Assembly: GCA_021432635.1 (NCBI GenBank)
Contig: MU270096.1
Coordinates: 194,077 to 258,076 of the forward strand
Reading direction: 5' to 3'
Origin: Thozetella sp. PMI_491
Lineage: Eukaryota; Ascomycota; Sordariomycetes; Chaetosphaeriales; Chaetosphaeriaceae
DNA: 64,000 nucleotides
This document shows positions 1 to 10,562 of this stretch, one piece after another. Within the stretch, counting starts at the first letter, position 1, and every line of letters starts with the position of its first letter. Both the position numbers and the translations under genes were made by a program. The notes beneath the pieces were generated by a model. That model was not told where the DNA came from and ran no database searches. It saw only the letters and a program-made list of their open reading frames with translations.

Positions 1-1004
1 TCAAGACGTTGGCGCACGGCGCTCCTGGCCCTTAATGGCTCAGGCAGGGGTCGTGCGGCAAATATCATCGGTAATGAGACGAGCGGTGCACGGCGCAGGA
101 GCAACGTAACTTGGCCTCTCTGGCCCGCGCATACCAGCCTGACTGGTCGCAGCGCTCTTCGCTAAAGGTAAACTCCGCCCCCTCCACCCGATCCGAGGCA
201 GGAGGGGAAGTGGGCGAAGTGGGCGTGGTGTGGTATAAGAAACTGGGGACCCCGACTTCCGGGCCGGGCGGAGGGACGTCTGTCCGTAATAGATGCATTA
301 CATCATTCGCATAGATATTGCTATGGTTTGCGATATGTAGCCGCATCTCATATGCAGCCCGCTCTGCTTGGCTGGGCAATTAGACCGAGGCGGTGTGGGA
401 TTGGGCGGCGGAGAAAGCTTGCGGCGTCCGCTGTTGGGGACCTGCATGGCTATCCGGGAGCGCGGCACCCCAGACTCGGCTAGGACGGTTTATTGAGTTA
501 TGCTCAACCGCCACGGAGAGATTGCCAAGCCGGGTGCATCTTCATCACGCCCTTTACCCAGGTCAACAAAACCAGGACGGATTTTGGCAAATAAAGGCAC
601 ACTCCAAATTTGGCATCCGAGACGCGTGTACCAGCTTGGCCAGTTGAGGTGGTATCAAGATCAGTTCGCCAATGGCCGTGTAAGTCGATGTGCAGCGATG
701 GCCGTGAGGTGGAAACCCGGTCTAAGCGCTATAGAACGATAGAGCTGGATACTTAGTACTTAAGGGGAGGAGCCGCAAAGCACACCATCCGGGGCAGCAT
801 AGCACACAATCCGGGGTGCTGCACCAGCTGGCCAAAGAGACAGGACGTGCACGAACCTGCATAAGATCCATCAAGATGGGAAAGCACCTCGCCAAGGAGC
901 CCAGAGGGCCCACGCTGTACGCTGGGTGCAACAAGTTCTTCCCCGAGATACACATCAGTCTCGACAGCTGGTGGTGGCGATTCCTCGAGAACCATGTGTA
1001 CCGC
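1..1004. other. Left-edge non-coding stretch
   Basis: No gene is recognised here. The open frames on both strands are short, rich in Arg/Pro/Ser, and resemble no family I know. The frame that becomes the sulfotransferase-like gene is already open from 816, so part of this stretch is probably its 5' leader. No tRNA, repeat or clear TATA box was seen. Confidence 0.5.
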
Positions 1005-1945
1005 ATGCCCCAAGCTCCCCCTCGCCGGAGGACCAAGCCGATGGAAGTGATCTGTGTCGGGCTCCCCCGATCCGGCACCGAGTCGCTCCAGCACGCCCTG
1101 ATGCTTCTTGGGTAGGGGAACACGCGGCGAAAGCAGCACATACACCGAGTCACTGACGCGGCGCAGGTATGACTACACGTACCATGGCTGGGACATTGTC
1201 TACGACAGCGAGTGCCACTCCCCCGGCTGGGTGAGGCTGGCGAGGAAGAAATGGTACGGCGACACAACCGGCGACTGCTCCATCTCGGCGGCCGAGTTCG
1301 ACGAAATCCTAGGGCACAGCGTCGCGGTGACGGATGCTGCGGCTAGCGTCTTCGCCGCCGACATGATTGCGGCCTACCCCGACGCCAAGGTCATCCTCAA
1401 CACACGGAAGAACGTCGAAGCCTGGCAGCGGAGCCTAGACGACACCCTGATCCACGCCAATGAGAGCTGGGGTTTCTGGATTGCCAGCCTGCTGGACCGT
1501 GAATGCTTCTGGGCATGGCACGTTTACGAACGGTTCCTGTGGCCTCTGCTTTTCCGTGCCCCGGACGGGCAGATGGCGAAGGCCATCCGGCGGAATGCCA
1601 AGTGGGTAGCGCGAGGTTCGTGGTCTCCTCTCCCCCGGCCGGTGGGATGGAGATGTGTAAAATGACTGACGCATAGCAGAACACTGCAACATGATCCGGG
1701 GGCTCGTGTCCCGAGAGCGCCTTCTAGAATGGGACATCGAGGAAGGATGGGAGCCTCTGTGCAAGTTCCTCGGAAAGCCAGTCCCGGACATCGACTTCCC
1801 TCACGCCAATGCTGCCAGCGGCGGCTGGAAGGCCCGGGAAGCCCAGTGCAACAGAAGGTGGGTGGAGAACGCGTTCGTTAAGCTGATCACTATGATTGCA
1901 TTGGTGCTCGGGGGGGTCTTCCTGGCTCGGGTCTGGCTGCCCTAG
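1005..1945 (+). CDS. Sulfotransfer_4-type P-loop protein
   Basis: The gene reads as three exons, about 1005-1111, 1167-1615 and 1677-1945, giving roughly 274 residues. The N-terminus carries the P-loop GLPRSGTESLQHAL, the PAPS-binding signature of the sulfotransferase superfamily. Later come DAKVILNTRKNVEAW, matching the family's second conserved block, and SEGWEPLC-like EEGWEPLCKFLGKPVP. The protein ends in a hydrophobic helix (about the last 24 residues) before stop TAG, which suggests a C-terminal membrane anchor. This layout is that of the fungal Sulfotransfer_4 family (PF17784), whose substrates are mostly unknown. The frame is open to ATGs at 816 and 876. I prefer 1005 because it puts the P-loop near residue 15, as in relatives. 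The second donor is less certain: GTAGCG at 1606 breaks the frame, while GTTCGT at 1616 restores it. Confidence 0.8.
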
Positions 1946-3055
1946 CCGTAGCTGTCACACGGGGGAGAAGGAGCAGTTCACATTGGGACGAGTAGCATGT
2001 GGACGATACCCTAAAGGCAACATCTAGCATAGTCAAGCATAGCGATTTTTTCTCGATTCCAAACATGACCGATCGTGGCTTATAGGTAACCAATTTGAGA
2101 TGGATATTAAGATAAGAAGCGTCAAAGGTGGCTGACTGATGAGTGGTGAGGGGAGAGGCTCTTGGGACGAAAGGCCTTAGGACCGTCGCTAACGGGCGCG
2201 TCAGTAACTAGGCCGCCAGGTTCTCCGCACGGGCCGGACAGATACAAGGTGGCGTCTTCCGTGCGAGCTAAAGGCATGGGAGCTGCCCGTCCTCTCGCTT
2301 TCTATTGTATTCCCGTAGGCTAAACTCGGCGGAGTCAGTTCTTTGGTGCACGGGCGGGAGAGTCGGCCACGGACACAACGGTGCGGACGTCATCGTCTTC
2401 AATAAGAGGCGGTCCCGCTGGGTGCCAAGCCATATAAATGAGCATGCGTCGCTACCGGCGGCTTGCAGGACCGTCGTTTGGCTGTAGAGAACCAGCAACC
2501 GAGACCACGGCGCAGGGAGTCCACCGCCCGGGGCGACGACTTTGCGCAGGATGATTCGTGCGATATTTCCGAAGGGGACCCGGTTCCGGGGCCGGCGACC
2601 GGGGTGCATGTGGACGCAACCCCCCGGCCGTACCATCAACTTCAAACGCCCACGCCAAAGGGTTGACTCGCTGCAAGAGGCTACCCTTTAACTAGTCCAA
2701 TCTAGAACCATAAAATGGTTTCCCTTGGTCCTGCTCGAAACATTCCACCTGTCAGCGCAGAATCGATCGAGATATTCCGCTTCGAGAATAGGCCCCCTCA
2801 GAGTGGTGGATATTGTGCACTGGGGCTGTGGAATGTCACTTAGAGTTTCCCCTGACGGGATATTCCTAGCAGCGGCGACATTCGGACAACAATGCATGAC
2901 GAGAAGATGGGACGATATAAGGTGCGGCCGCTGCCCGCCATCCCTGGTGGCAATCCCTCTTGGCTCCTGAGATCTCCAGCCAGCTTGGCCCGACTTCCCA
3001 ACTCGTTTGCGACGATACCCGCGTGCCATAGTCACTCTTTCTCTCCGCCTCCAAC
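1946..3055. other. Intergenic stretch
   Basis: I see no gene here. The longest frame (2268-2645, minus) has no recognisable domain. It holds the 3' region of the sulfotransferase-like gene and the promoter of the GH131 gene. No TATA box stands out. Confidence 0.5.
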
Positions 3056-3823
3056 ATGAAGGCCCATCTTCTGTCGGTCCTGGCGGCACCCATCGCGTCC
3101 GTCTCGGCGGGGAGCATCGTCTGGGACGGCCGCTTCAACGACCTGTCGACGTCTGCCGACCTGAACAACTGGTCGTGGTCCAACCAGGTGGGGCCTTACC
3201 AGTACTACATCCATGGAAACTCCAACGTCACCGCGTACGTGAACCTCGCGACGGCGTTCAAGAACCCGGCCGACTCGGGCTCTAAGCAAGGCGCCAAGAT
3301 CACACTGGACAGCACAGCCTACTGGAACGGCCAGAACATGCGCCGGACCGAGCTCATCCCGCAAACCTCGGCGGCCGTCAACAAGGGCAAGCGCTTCTAC
3401 CACTTTTCCCTGATGCGCTCCGACACCAACGCGCCCTCGGCGGCGCGCGAGCACCAGATCGGCTTCTTCGAGAGCCACTTCACCGAGCTCAAGTACGGCG
3501 CCAGCGACGGCCTGCTCCACTGGAACGCCGGGGGCACCTCGCGGTGGAGCACCTCGTGGGCGGCGGGCGTGTGGCACAACGTAGCGTACGAGATCGACTT
3601 CGACGCCAACACGGTGGGCTTCTGGCATTCAACCGGCGGCGACGCCCTGACCCAGACTGTCGCCCCGGTGAGCGCCAGCGTGAGCAGCAACGGGGCGGAT
3701 TGGCACGTCGGCGTGCTGGAGCTGCCGAACGGATCGGCGGACACCAACGAAGACCTCTTCTGGTCGGGTGTGTACATAGAGAGTGGAAGCATCACCACCT
3801 CTGTCTCTGGGCCGAGCTCGTAA
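3056..3823 (+). CDS. Secreted GH131 beta-glucanase
   Basis: This intronless 255-residue protein starts with a signal peptide (about residues 1-18, cleavage near SVSA/GS) and is otherwise one catalytic domain. Conserved blocks are VWDGRFNDL, WSNQVGPYQYYIHG, ITLDSTAYWNGQNMRRTELI, EHQIGFFESHFTELK, WHNVAYEIDF, NGADWHVGVLELP and WSGVYIESGSLTTSV-like WSGVYIESGSITTSV. These are the hallmarks of glycoside hydrolase family 131 (beta-jelly-roll, broad beta-1,3/1,4/1,6-glucanases of fungi, such as Podospora PaGluc131A). Glu99 (RRTEL) and Glu139 (FFES) sit in the most conserved blocks and are candidate catalytic acids. There is no CBM1 module, so this is the short form. It probably acts outside the cell on plant cell-wall glucans. 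It stands alone; no other CAZyme gene lies next to it. Confidence 0.9.
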   Translation: MKAHLLSVLAAPIASVSAGSIVWDGRFNDLSTSADLNNWSWSNQVGPYQYYIHGNSNVTAYVNLATAFKNPADSGSKQGAKITLDSTAYWNGQNMRRTELIPQTSAAVNKGKRFYHFSLMRSDTNAPSAAREHQIGFFESHFTELKYGASDGLLHWNAGGTSRWSTSWAAGVWHNVAYEIDFDANTVGFWHSTGGDALTQTVAPVSASVSSNGADWHVGVLELPNGSADTNEDLFWSGVYIESGSITTSVSGPSS

Positions 3824-5873
3824 TCTCTTCTTCTACATACAGGCGCTCTCGCAGAGGCAGCGCCCCGTGGTTGGGCCAGGAAGTTCGTCAAGAGAATTTG
3901 TCCCCAACTCCACGACTTCAGTGGGTGATGCGGTTGCATCGTCTTCGCGAGCTGCCACTACTACTACCCCTGTGACGCCTATCGCCTTTCGGATGTTCAT
4001 TAGACCTACGGCCAGCCAAGGCGTCGCTCCGAACATCCTTACAACTTCTAAGGATGATGACGGCGGTACGGCCAATGTATATATCTGACTACTTTATGTA
4101 CATACGTTTACCTCGTCTTCGCTTTTCTCTTCTATTCTTGCCACTGTGCTCCATGGCTGTGCCAGTTCTCTGTTAGGGCGTTGGTTCCGCCACGAACTAT
4201 TAGGCTCTGGCGCGAATGGGCTTACACCGCCGCTGCCTATGAATCCCCACAGTCTTTCGCACTCTCCGATAGGGCTTCGGTCCGATACTGCAACGCGAAG
4301 TGCGATGGCCCGGCAGGAAGCTTGAAAACAAAGGATACCTTTTCGCCCAGCGCTTGAGCTTACTTCCGTAGTTGGTTGTTAACCTGAGGCTGAGGAATCT
4401 CGTGATGCTGACAGGGACGATCTCTGCTTGGTTCAGCCATAGCTAGATTCCTTAAAACTAGAGGTAAAGTGCGAGTGGCAGTTGTCGATCTACTATTAGG
4501 TAAACAAAGAGTCAAGATCGCCACGAAACCCACCCCGTTATGCTGAGCTAGCCCACTGCCGTCCACAAGCCGAGAGAGCCGGCTTGATAGTAGGGGCCTG
4601 CTAGGTCGACACGGTCGACTAGGTAGCACCCCACCTACCCAACCCATGCAACCGGGGAACTCGCCTGCTGTGATGTGGCGCCTGAGTCGTGCGCATAGTG
4701 AATACGAGCTGCGTTTAGTTGGGTGGCATTTTTACCTCAACCGGATTCCACGCTTAGCCTATGACATGACGGGTGCCAAGCCAAGTCATGCTCCGGCAAC
4801 AAGCGAACTCCCGGACTTCCCTGCAATTCACGACCGAATTGTTGGAAGGCTTCTAGCGCTCAATTAGCTACCGATTCCAGCAACCCGGATAAGCGCCAAT
4901 CTGCCCTTTCAAGAATGCATCCCTGGGCCGGGTGGTCGCCTTCGTCAAGTGTGCTGCGCCTTTCTCACCGAAGCTAGCCTCCATACACACCGTAGAAACC
5001 ACTTCCTAGCTCCAGGGTCCTGCGTCGCGCTGACGTCGATCCCTCCCTGAGGCCTGGTGTGCCGCCTACTAAATGGCAATGCAACGTTGTACGGCTCAAA
5101 GAGCAAAAGCCAGACAACCACCTGTGCGACCGGAATTCGTCAACTGCACGCGCGCGGCCCTGGGCAGCACTCTATACAACAATTCAAGCTCTCGGAAATT
5201 AATGTTAAAGGAGAGGAGACTTGCCAATTCTACGTTGTGGATAGATACCCGGAAGGCGGTTGGCAAAGCCAAGGCATATGCGGGCCGAGTCAACAGAGTA
5301 CCTAATGTGGTGGGCAAAAATAGAATAAGGTTGCAAGGAGCCGCCGGGGATGCCCAAGATCTAAGTGACTAGTCGCGCCCCAAACCCCGGCGATCGGGAC
5401 CCCGCCGCACATCTGGAGCCGGACTTCCAGGACGCATCAACGGTGGTCTGCCTTGGTCTACCGACTTTCCTAATCCGCATACGAGGTCTCCTACTGCAGT
5501 AGCCGACATGGGATCCTCCCATGTGCCGCCGATCGTGCCTCTCCCGCCCCATGCCGGCTGCTGAACCCGAGCCCTAGCCGCTCTGTCGACCAGACAAGTC
5601 TTTGGACCCTGGAGGCACAGCCTTACGCAGGCTCCAGCAGTGGCGCTACTTGGGCGTCATCGTGACATCGGGAGACGGGCCTCATCGCATAGAGATTGCC
5701 GCGTACCCGAAGTGGATGGATATCGCCGAGAGTAGGTCTGGCAACTCGGTGTTGCTTGCTACCCCACCGCGTCTCTGGAGTCGCCGGGGTCCTTCTTCCT
5801 CTATACGAAAATACGGCATCAGGAATGCTCAGGGGAGGCCCTAGGAGCACAGCCGGGTCGTCCGAGGACGAGG
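3824..5873. other. Long intergenic stretch
   Basis: Two kilobases without a recognisable gene. Short frames such as 4646-4867 (+) and 5057-5372 (+) have no domain or signal peptide. The right end is the promoter of the small secreted protein. Confidence 0.5.
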
Positions 5874-5879
5874 TATAAA
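5874..5879 (+). promoter_or_regulatory. TATA box of the small secreted protein gene
   Basis: TATAAA in the context GAGGTATAAAGCTT lies 154 bp before the ATG at 6028. A start site about 30 bp downstream would leave a leader of about 120 nt, CT/CA-rich and free of ATG over its last 100 nt, which is usual for a strongly expressed fungal gene. Confidence 0.6.
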
Positions 5880-6027
5880 GCTTCGATGCCTTTCCTCGAT
5901 CATGGCACTCGAACTCATCTAGCATCAAGACATCCACATAGCAGCCTGAACCCCCAAGCCTCTCAAACCCTCATCCATTCTTCTACATTTCTACCTCTCT
6001 GCCGCAAGCAACACCACACCTCTCAAA

Positions 6028-6477
6028 ATGCAGCTCACCAGCGCCGTTGTTGTCTCCATCCTCGCTGCCGTCGCCACCGCGGCGCCGGCCGCCCGTAGCG
6101 TCAAGTCCATGGCTGACGGCTCGGAGTGGACCATCCAGTCGATGACGCGGAGCTGCAACGACGACGACAGCTCGTGCCACTGGAGCTTCTCCATCAACGC
6201 CAACGACGGCAGCGACGCCACCGGCTGCGAGTACGACGTGGCCGCACAGAACGGGTCCCCGGCCAGCGAGTCTCCCGAGACCGGCGTCAACTGCGGCGCC
6301 TTCACTATCACCTCGGGCTGGAGCGGCCAGTTCGGCCCGGACCAGGGCTTCACCACTCTGTCGGTGGTCCAGAACGACGCCCGCCTCATCGCCTGGCCGG
6401 CGTACACGGACGCGCAGCTGGCCAACGGTGCCGTGGTCAGCCCTGACCAGAGCTACCCCGTCCAGAACCTCCCGTAG
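6028..6477 (+). CDS. Small secreted cysteine-containing protein
   Basis: This 149-residue intronless protein has a signal peptide (about 1-18, MQLTSAVVVSILAAVATA). The mature part is short, acidic and has four cysteines (SCNDDD, SCHWSFS, GCEYDV, NCGAFT), which could form two disulfides. The core, starting WTIQSMTRSC and continuing with CHWSFSIN, SGWSGQFG and FTTLSVV, then PAYTD and the C-terminus VVSPDQSYPVQNLP, resembles a family of Sordariomycete secreted proteins. Some of these are annotated as hypersensitive-response-inducing elicitors. That link is from memory and is an inference. A TATA box and a clean leader suggest strong or induced expression. It could act as an effector-like or cell-wall protein; no enzyme motif is visible. 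Confidence 0.75.
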   Translation: MQLTSAVVVSILAAVATAAPAARSVKSMADGSEWTIQSMTRSCNDDDSSCHWSFSINANDGSDATGCEYDVAAQNGSPASESPETGVNCGAFTITSGWSGQFGPDQGFTTLSVVQNDARLIAWPAYTDAQLANGAVVSPDQSYPVQNLP

Positions 6478-8333
6478 AGAGCCTAAAGAGGGGAAGACCA
6501 CGGGGAAGAAGGTGCGAAGGACGTGAGGGCGAAGGAAAGAAGGACAAGGCTAGAATATTTTCTTGCTGGTGCAATTTAGTTAATGCATGTAATTATCAAT
6601 CTTAATAACAAAACAATGGGCCCAACCCAACGATCGCTTGGTACGACTAGGGCTACAGGTTCGCTGACTGCAAGCTCACTCCGGCGTGATATGCCTGTTC
6701 GATGCTCAGCGCTGGTTGGCTTGTAGTGCTGGGGCCTGGTCTGCGCCGAGAAATGCTCTAGTTGTTATCGGTTGTTGATAGGCGAGATAGGCTTCCATAG
6801 ACAAAAGATTTTGACGCATGCTTCCCTCTACGGCATGCTGACGGGGGGGACCGTGCTGCCTATCGTGACCTGTCATCCCATCATGCATGTTGGCTGGCAG
6901 CTGAAAATGTGGGGTGAGAGGCGCCGTTAGCGCACAGTCTCGATAAGAGAGACAGAACTGCTTTTTCTTCCCGTTCTCTTTCTTTTTTTTTCTCCCCCTC
7001 TCCCCGCGATGCAAGCCCTAGGGCGCTGACTGCCGAGCGCCACGTTGCTCCTTCCCTCCGTAACGAGGCTGCTTGGCGCAGAGGCCACAATGAGGGCGGT
7101 GCGCCCGTCCAATGTGCGCATCGCATCGGAGATCGCCTGATCATCAGGGCTGGCTCGGGGAGAGCGATTCACGACATGCAGCAGTGTGGCCGAGACCTGG
7201 CTGGCCAAGCTTGCCTAGCAGCCCACCCTCCTCAAGTCTTTGGTACTGTAGGTATGGAGTAAACCACTAGTACTGTAGGTAATAAATAGGGCACTGTATC
7301 CGTACATGCTGTAAGATGAGATAATGTGGTAGTATGGCGGCAGCTTACCGACCGAAGACGGTACAAGTACTCCCGTCTGGACATCCCGACCGTACGGGCT
7401 GCTGCGGCCACAGCCCTCCAGCCAATGCATGCCCAAGTGACGCACCCCGAACGGCCACTAGGATCGGCGGCGAACGGCAATGGCACCCCCGCAGATGGCC
7501 ATGACGACACCACCACCGAAGCGCTTGCTTTTCGAAACGGTTGGCTTTTTTAGGGCTTTTGACTGGAACAGCGCGCAATGCGCCCGTCCCGCCGTCGTGC
7601 ACCAAGCAACGGCGTCGCGCGTGAGCATTTCGCACCTCGCTCTCCCCCCCTTCTTATCGCGCTCTCGCCTTGGCCGTCTCCCTCTCTGTGTTTCCCTCTC
7701 GATTCCCACGTTGCATCCAGACACGTGCCCAGCTTTGCACGCCCGTCTGCCCACCTTCCACATCCAGCGGCCACCGTCCTGGGATCGCTGGGTCCGGTTC
7801 GGCCTCTTTTCTAACCTATCATCACCTTGGCCTGTGCCACGAGGGGCTCCATCGCCAGCGAACGACAAGTTCCCCGGGGCCCGCTGCCCAATAAGCTCAA
7901 CGACGGGGGTCAGAGCGCTCGCCGGGAGCTGGGACCCGTCGACCTGGTCTTGAGCTTTTGTCCCTCGGACCCACCCCAGCCCCTCTATCATAGATACCAC
8001 CCCCACTCGCCCACTTGGTAGCACATTTTTCGGGTGAGAGAGGTGTTGCTGCCCCTCGTGCCCCTGGAGATCTACAAGTTTTTTCTAGAAAAAGCTTCAT
8101 GTCCCACTCCCCCCATCCCGGCCGAGGTCTACTTTCCTCCTCCTCCTCCCGCTCCTCACCTGCACTCTCTCCCTCCCGCCCCGAGGTCTAGCTACTCCCC
8201 CTCCGGAGACGCGACCCTTCCTTCTTATTCACCTACCTGGGCAGCTCACACGTTTGTCTCGTACACCGACTTAGATAAACATCAATCGACTCGCTAGCTT
8301 CCCGCCCCGCCCCTCCCCTCCCTCCCCTTCACC
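6478..8333. other. Intergenic stretch with pyrimidine-rich leader
   Basis: No gene is recognised. A pure pyrimidine tract lies at about 6961-7006. From about 7630 to the ATG at 8334 the plus strand is strongly CT-rich (runs such as TCCTCCTCCTCCCGCTCC), which is typical of promoters and leaders of well-expressed filamentous fungal genes and probably belongs to the MFS gene. Overlapping frames in this CT-rich part are Pro/Ser/Arg artefacts. Confidence 0.5.
7243..7281. repeat. Short direct repeat GTACTGTAGGTA
   Basis: The 12-mer GTACTGTAGGTA occurs at 7243-7254 and again at 7270-7281, a period of 27 bp. It contains the TAGGTA element that recurs in several non-coding parts of this window. No function can be assigned; it may be a remnant of a tandem duplication. 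Confidence 0.5.
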
Positions 8334-10114
8334 ATGTCGACGGAAGAGAGCCCGCGGGTTGAGGACACCCACGATGACAAGCGCCTGGAGGCCGGCAGCG
8401 ACGAGGCTCCGCCTTACCGCGCTTCGGAAGTGAGCTCACTCAATGCCGAAGATATCCTCGCCCTCAAGGACATCGACCCTGCCCTCGACATGAAGATGCA
8501 CTTGGTCAACAATGTATGCTTGCGCCCCGCCGGCCGCCCCTACCATTGGCTCGGCCGCACTTTGTGCTGCCACATTGGCACCCATTGACACTTTCTCTTT
8601 GCTAGGCAATCGATGAGATTGGCTGGACCGGCTACCACACCAAGCTCTTCTTCCTCAATGGCTTCGGGTACGCCCTCTGCGGAGAGGTCTGGAGCGGGAC
8701 AGCCTGCTGACGCTTGCTAGATATGCCGTGGACTCCCTGATCCTCCTGCTCCAGTCCGTCATCGCTGGGCCGGCTTTCAAGGAATTCGGATCGGTCGGTT
8801 TCGCCAAGGGCCTCACTATCGCCGTTTACGTTGGCATGCTTGCGGGCGCTATCTTCTGGGGCCTAAGCGCCGACATCATCGGTAGACGCTATGCGTTCAA
8901 CATCTCCCTGTTCATCTGCTCGGCGGCTGCCATCATTGCTGGCGCCGTGCCGAACTGGGCCTCTCTCGGCACTATGATCGCGATCCTCGGTTTCGGCGGC
9001 GGCGGCAATTTGGTGCTCGACACCACCGTGTTCCTGGAGTACCTCCCCGGCGACAAGCAATGGCTGGTGACGCTCCTGGCCTGCTGGTGGGGCCTCGGAC
9101 AGGCCTGCACTGGCTTCATTGCGTGGGGGTTCCTCGGTAGGTCCTGCTGCTAACACTCTGGAGAAAGCAAGCCCCAGCTCACCGTTGCTAGTGCCCGAGC
9201 AGTGGAACTGCGCCGACGCGGCTGACTGCACTCACGACAACAACATGGGCTGGCGATACACCATGTACACTGGTGGAGCTGCCGTTTTCGTCATGTCCGT
9301 CGCCCGTATTACTGTCATCCGCCTCCTCGAGACTCCCAAGTACTTGCTGGCCCTGGGCGAGGATGAGAAGGTGATCGAGACCCTGCAGAGCATTGCGACC
9401 AAGTACGGCAAGACATGCTCTCTGACTGTCGAGGCTCTCACCGCCTGCGGCGTCGTGAGGACTACCCACAGCGCCAGCCGTTTCTCCATCGGCGAGACCC
9501 TCATCCACTTCCGCGGACTCTTCGCTACCAAGCGCATGGGTCTCTCTACCATTCTCATCTGGCTCTCGTGGGCCATGATGGGTCTGACCTACCCCCTGTT
9601 CTACGTGTTTCTCCCCACCTACCTCAAGAACCACGGCTCCACGGCTTCCGACATCACTCCGTACATCCAGTGGCGCGACTACGCTCTGGCCAACATCTCG
9701 TCCGTCTTCGGTCCTATTCTGGCCGGTTACATGTGCAACACCAAGCTCCTCGGTCGTCGCTACACCATGACCATCGGCGCCCTGCTGACCATGGCCTTCT
9801 TCTTCGCCTACACTGCCGTCCGGAGCGAGCCCCAGGATGTCGGGTTCTCGTGCACCATCGCCTTTTGCCTCAACATCTACTACGGTACTCTGTACGCCTA
9901 CACCCCCGAGGTGCTTCCTAGCGCCCACCGAGCCACCGGCAACGGCGTGGCTGTCGCCTGCAACCGCATCATGGGCATTATGAGCGCCATCATCGCTACT
10001 TACGCCGACACGGAAACACCCGCGCCCCTGTACATCTGCGCCGTGCTCCTTCTGGTCATGGGTATCATGAGCGCCTTCTTCCCTTATGAGCCGTACGGCA
10101 AGAGGAGCTCATAA
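8334..10114 (+). CDS. MFS transporter, SVOP/sugar-transporter-like
   Basis: Four exons (8334-8513, 8606-8667, 8721-9136, 9192-10114) give 526 residues. A 50-residue hydrophilic N-terminus rich in Glu/Asp/Ser is followed by the conserved start AIDEIGWTGYHTKLFFLNGF, then about 12 membrane segments. The loop between TM2 and TM3 reads GLSADIIGRRYAFN, matching MFS motif A (GxxxDxxGRR). YLPGDKQWLVTLLACWWGLG and LLETPKYLLALGEDE are further family blocks, and the second half repeats motif A as CNTKLLGRRYTM. This places it with the fungal SVOP/phosphate/sugar-like branch of the MFS at the plasma membrane. The substrate is unknown. All intron borders keep the frame. It is convergent with the BBE-like oxidase, so joint control is not implied. 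Confidence 0.88.
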
Positions 10115-10562
10115 GGGGATTGGGGCTCAGAATAGAGCACCAGCCTGTTGCCAGCTCTAGCAAGGCGAGATGGGCGGCACGGAAGAGAAAGTTGACTGGG
10201 CTGACTCTTGGAAAGGCCGGATTTGGCCGAGATTCTCTTGGTAGGAAGCAACGTTGGGGAGGGCGGTAGCTCGTTATTTTATGTGCACGATACCCAACAT
10301 CCACGTCTCCAACAGCAGTTACCAAATATACCCCTAATATTTCCTTGCTGCTGATAAGAAACTAACAAGTTTAACCTACCTGGCGTGATCGAAAAGTTGG
10401 CGTCTCTGTGCCCGCTATCAATAGCTTGTGTGCAATGAAAAGTAGCGCGGAAAACTCAGCAACTTTAGCAACTTTTTTGGTTCTGCCTAGCGGCCTCGCG
10501 GCCGTTGATTATTACCCAAATACACTACGGAGTAATGTCCGTCATCTTCCATTAGCGTCCTA
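10115..10562. other. Convergent 3' intergenic stretch
   Basis: This is the space between the 3' ends of the MFS gene (plus) and the BBE-like oxidase (minus). Both 3' regions must end here. Nothing else is recognised. A TACGGAGTA element, a motif recurring in this genome, lies near 10527. Confidence 0.5.

Noticed and set aside
722-1267. 181-codon minus-strand frame
   Set aside because: It is the antisense shadow of the sulfotransferase-like gene, which has conserved motifs and working splice sites.
3032-3628. 198-codon minus-strand frame over the GH131 gene
   Set aside because: Antisense of a high-GC coding region; Val/Arg/Gly-rich with no domain.
9188-9928. 246-codon minus-strand frame over the MFS gene
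   Set aside because: It mirrors the codons of a clear transporter; no independent domain or start context.
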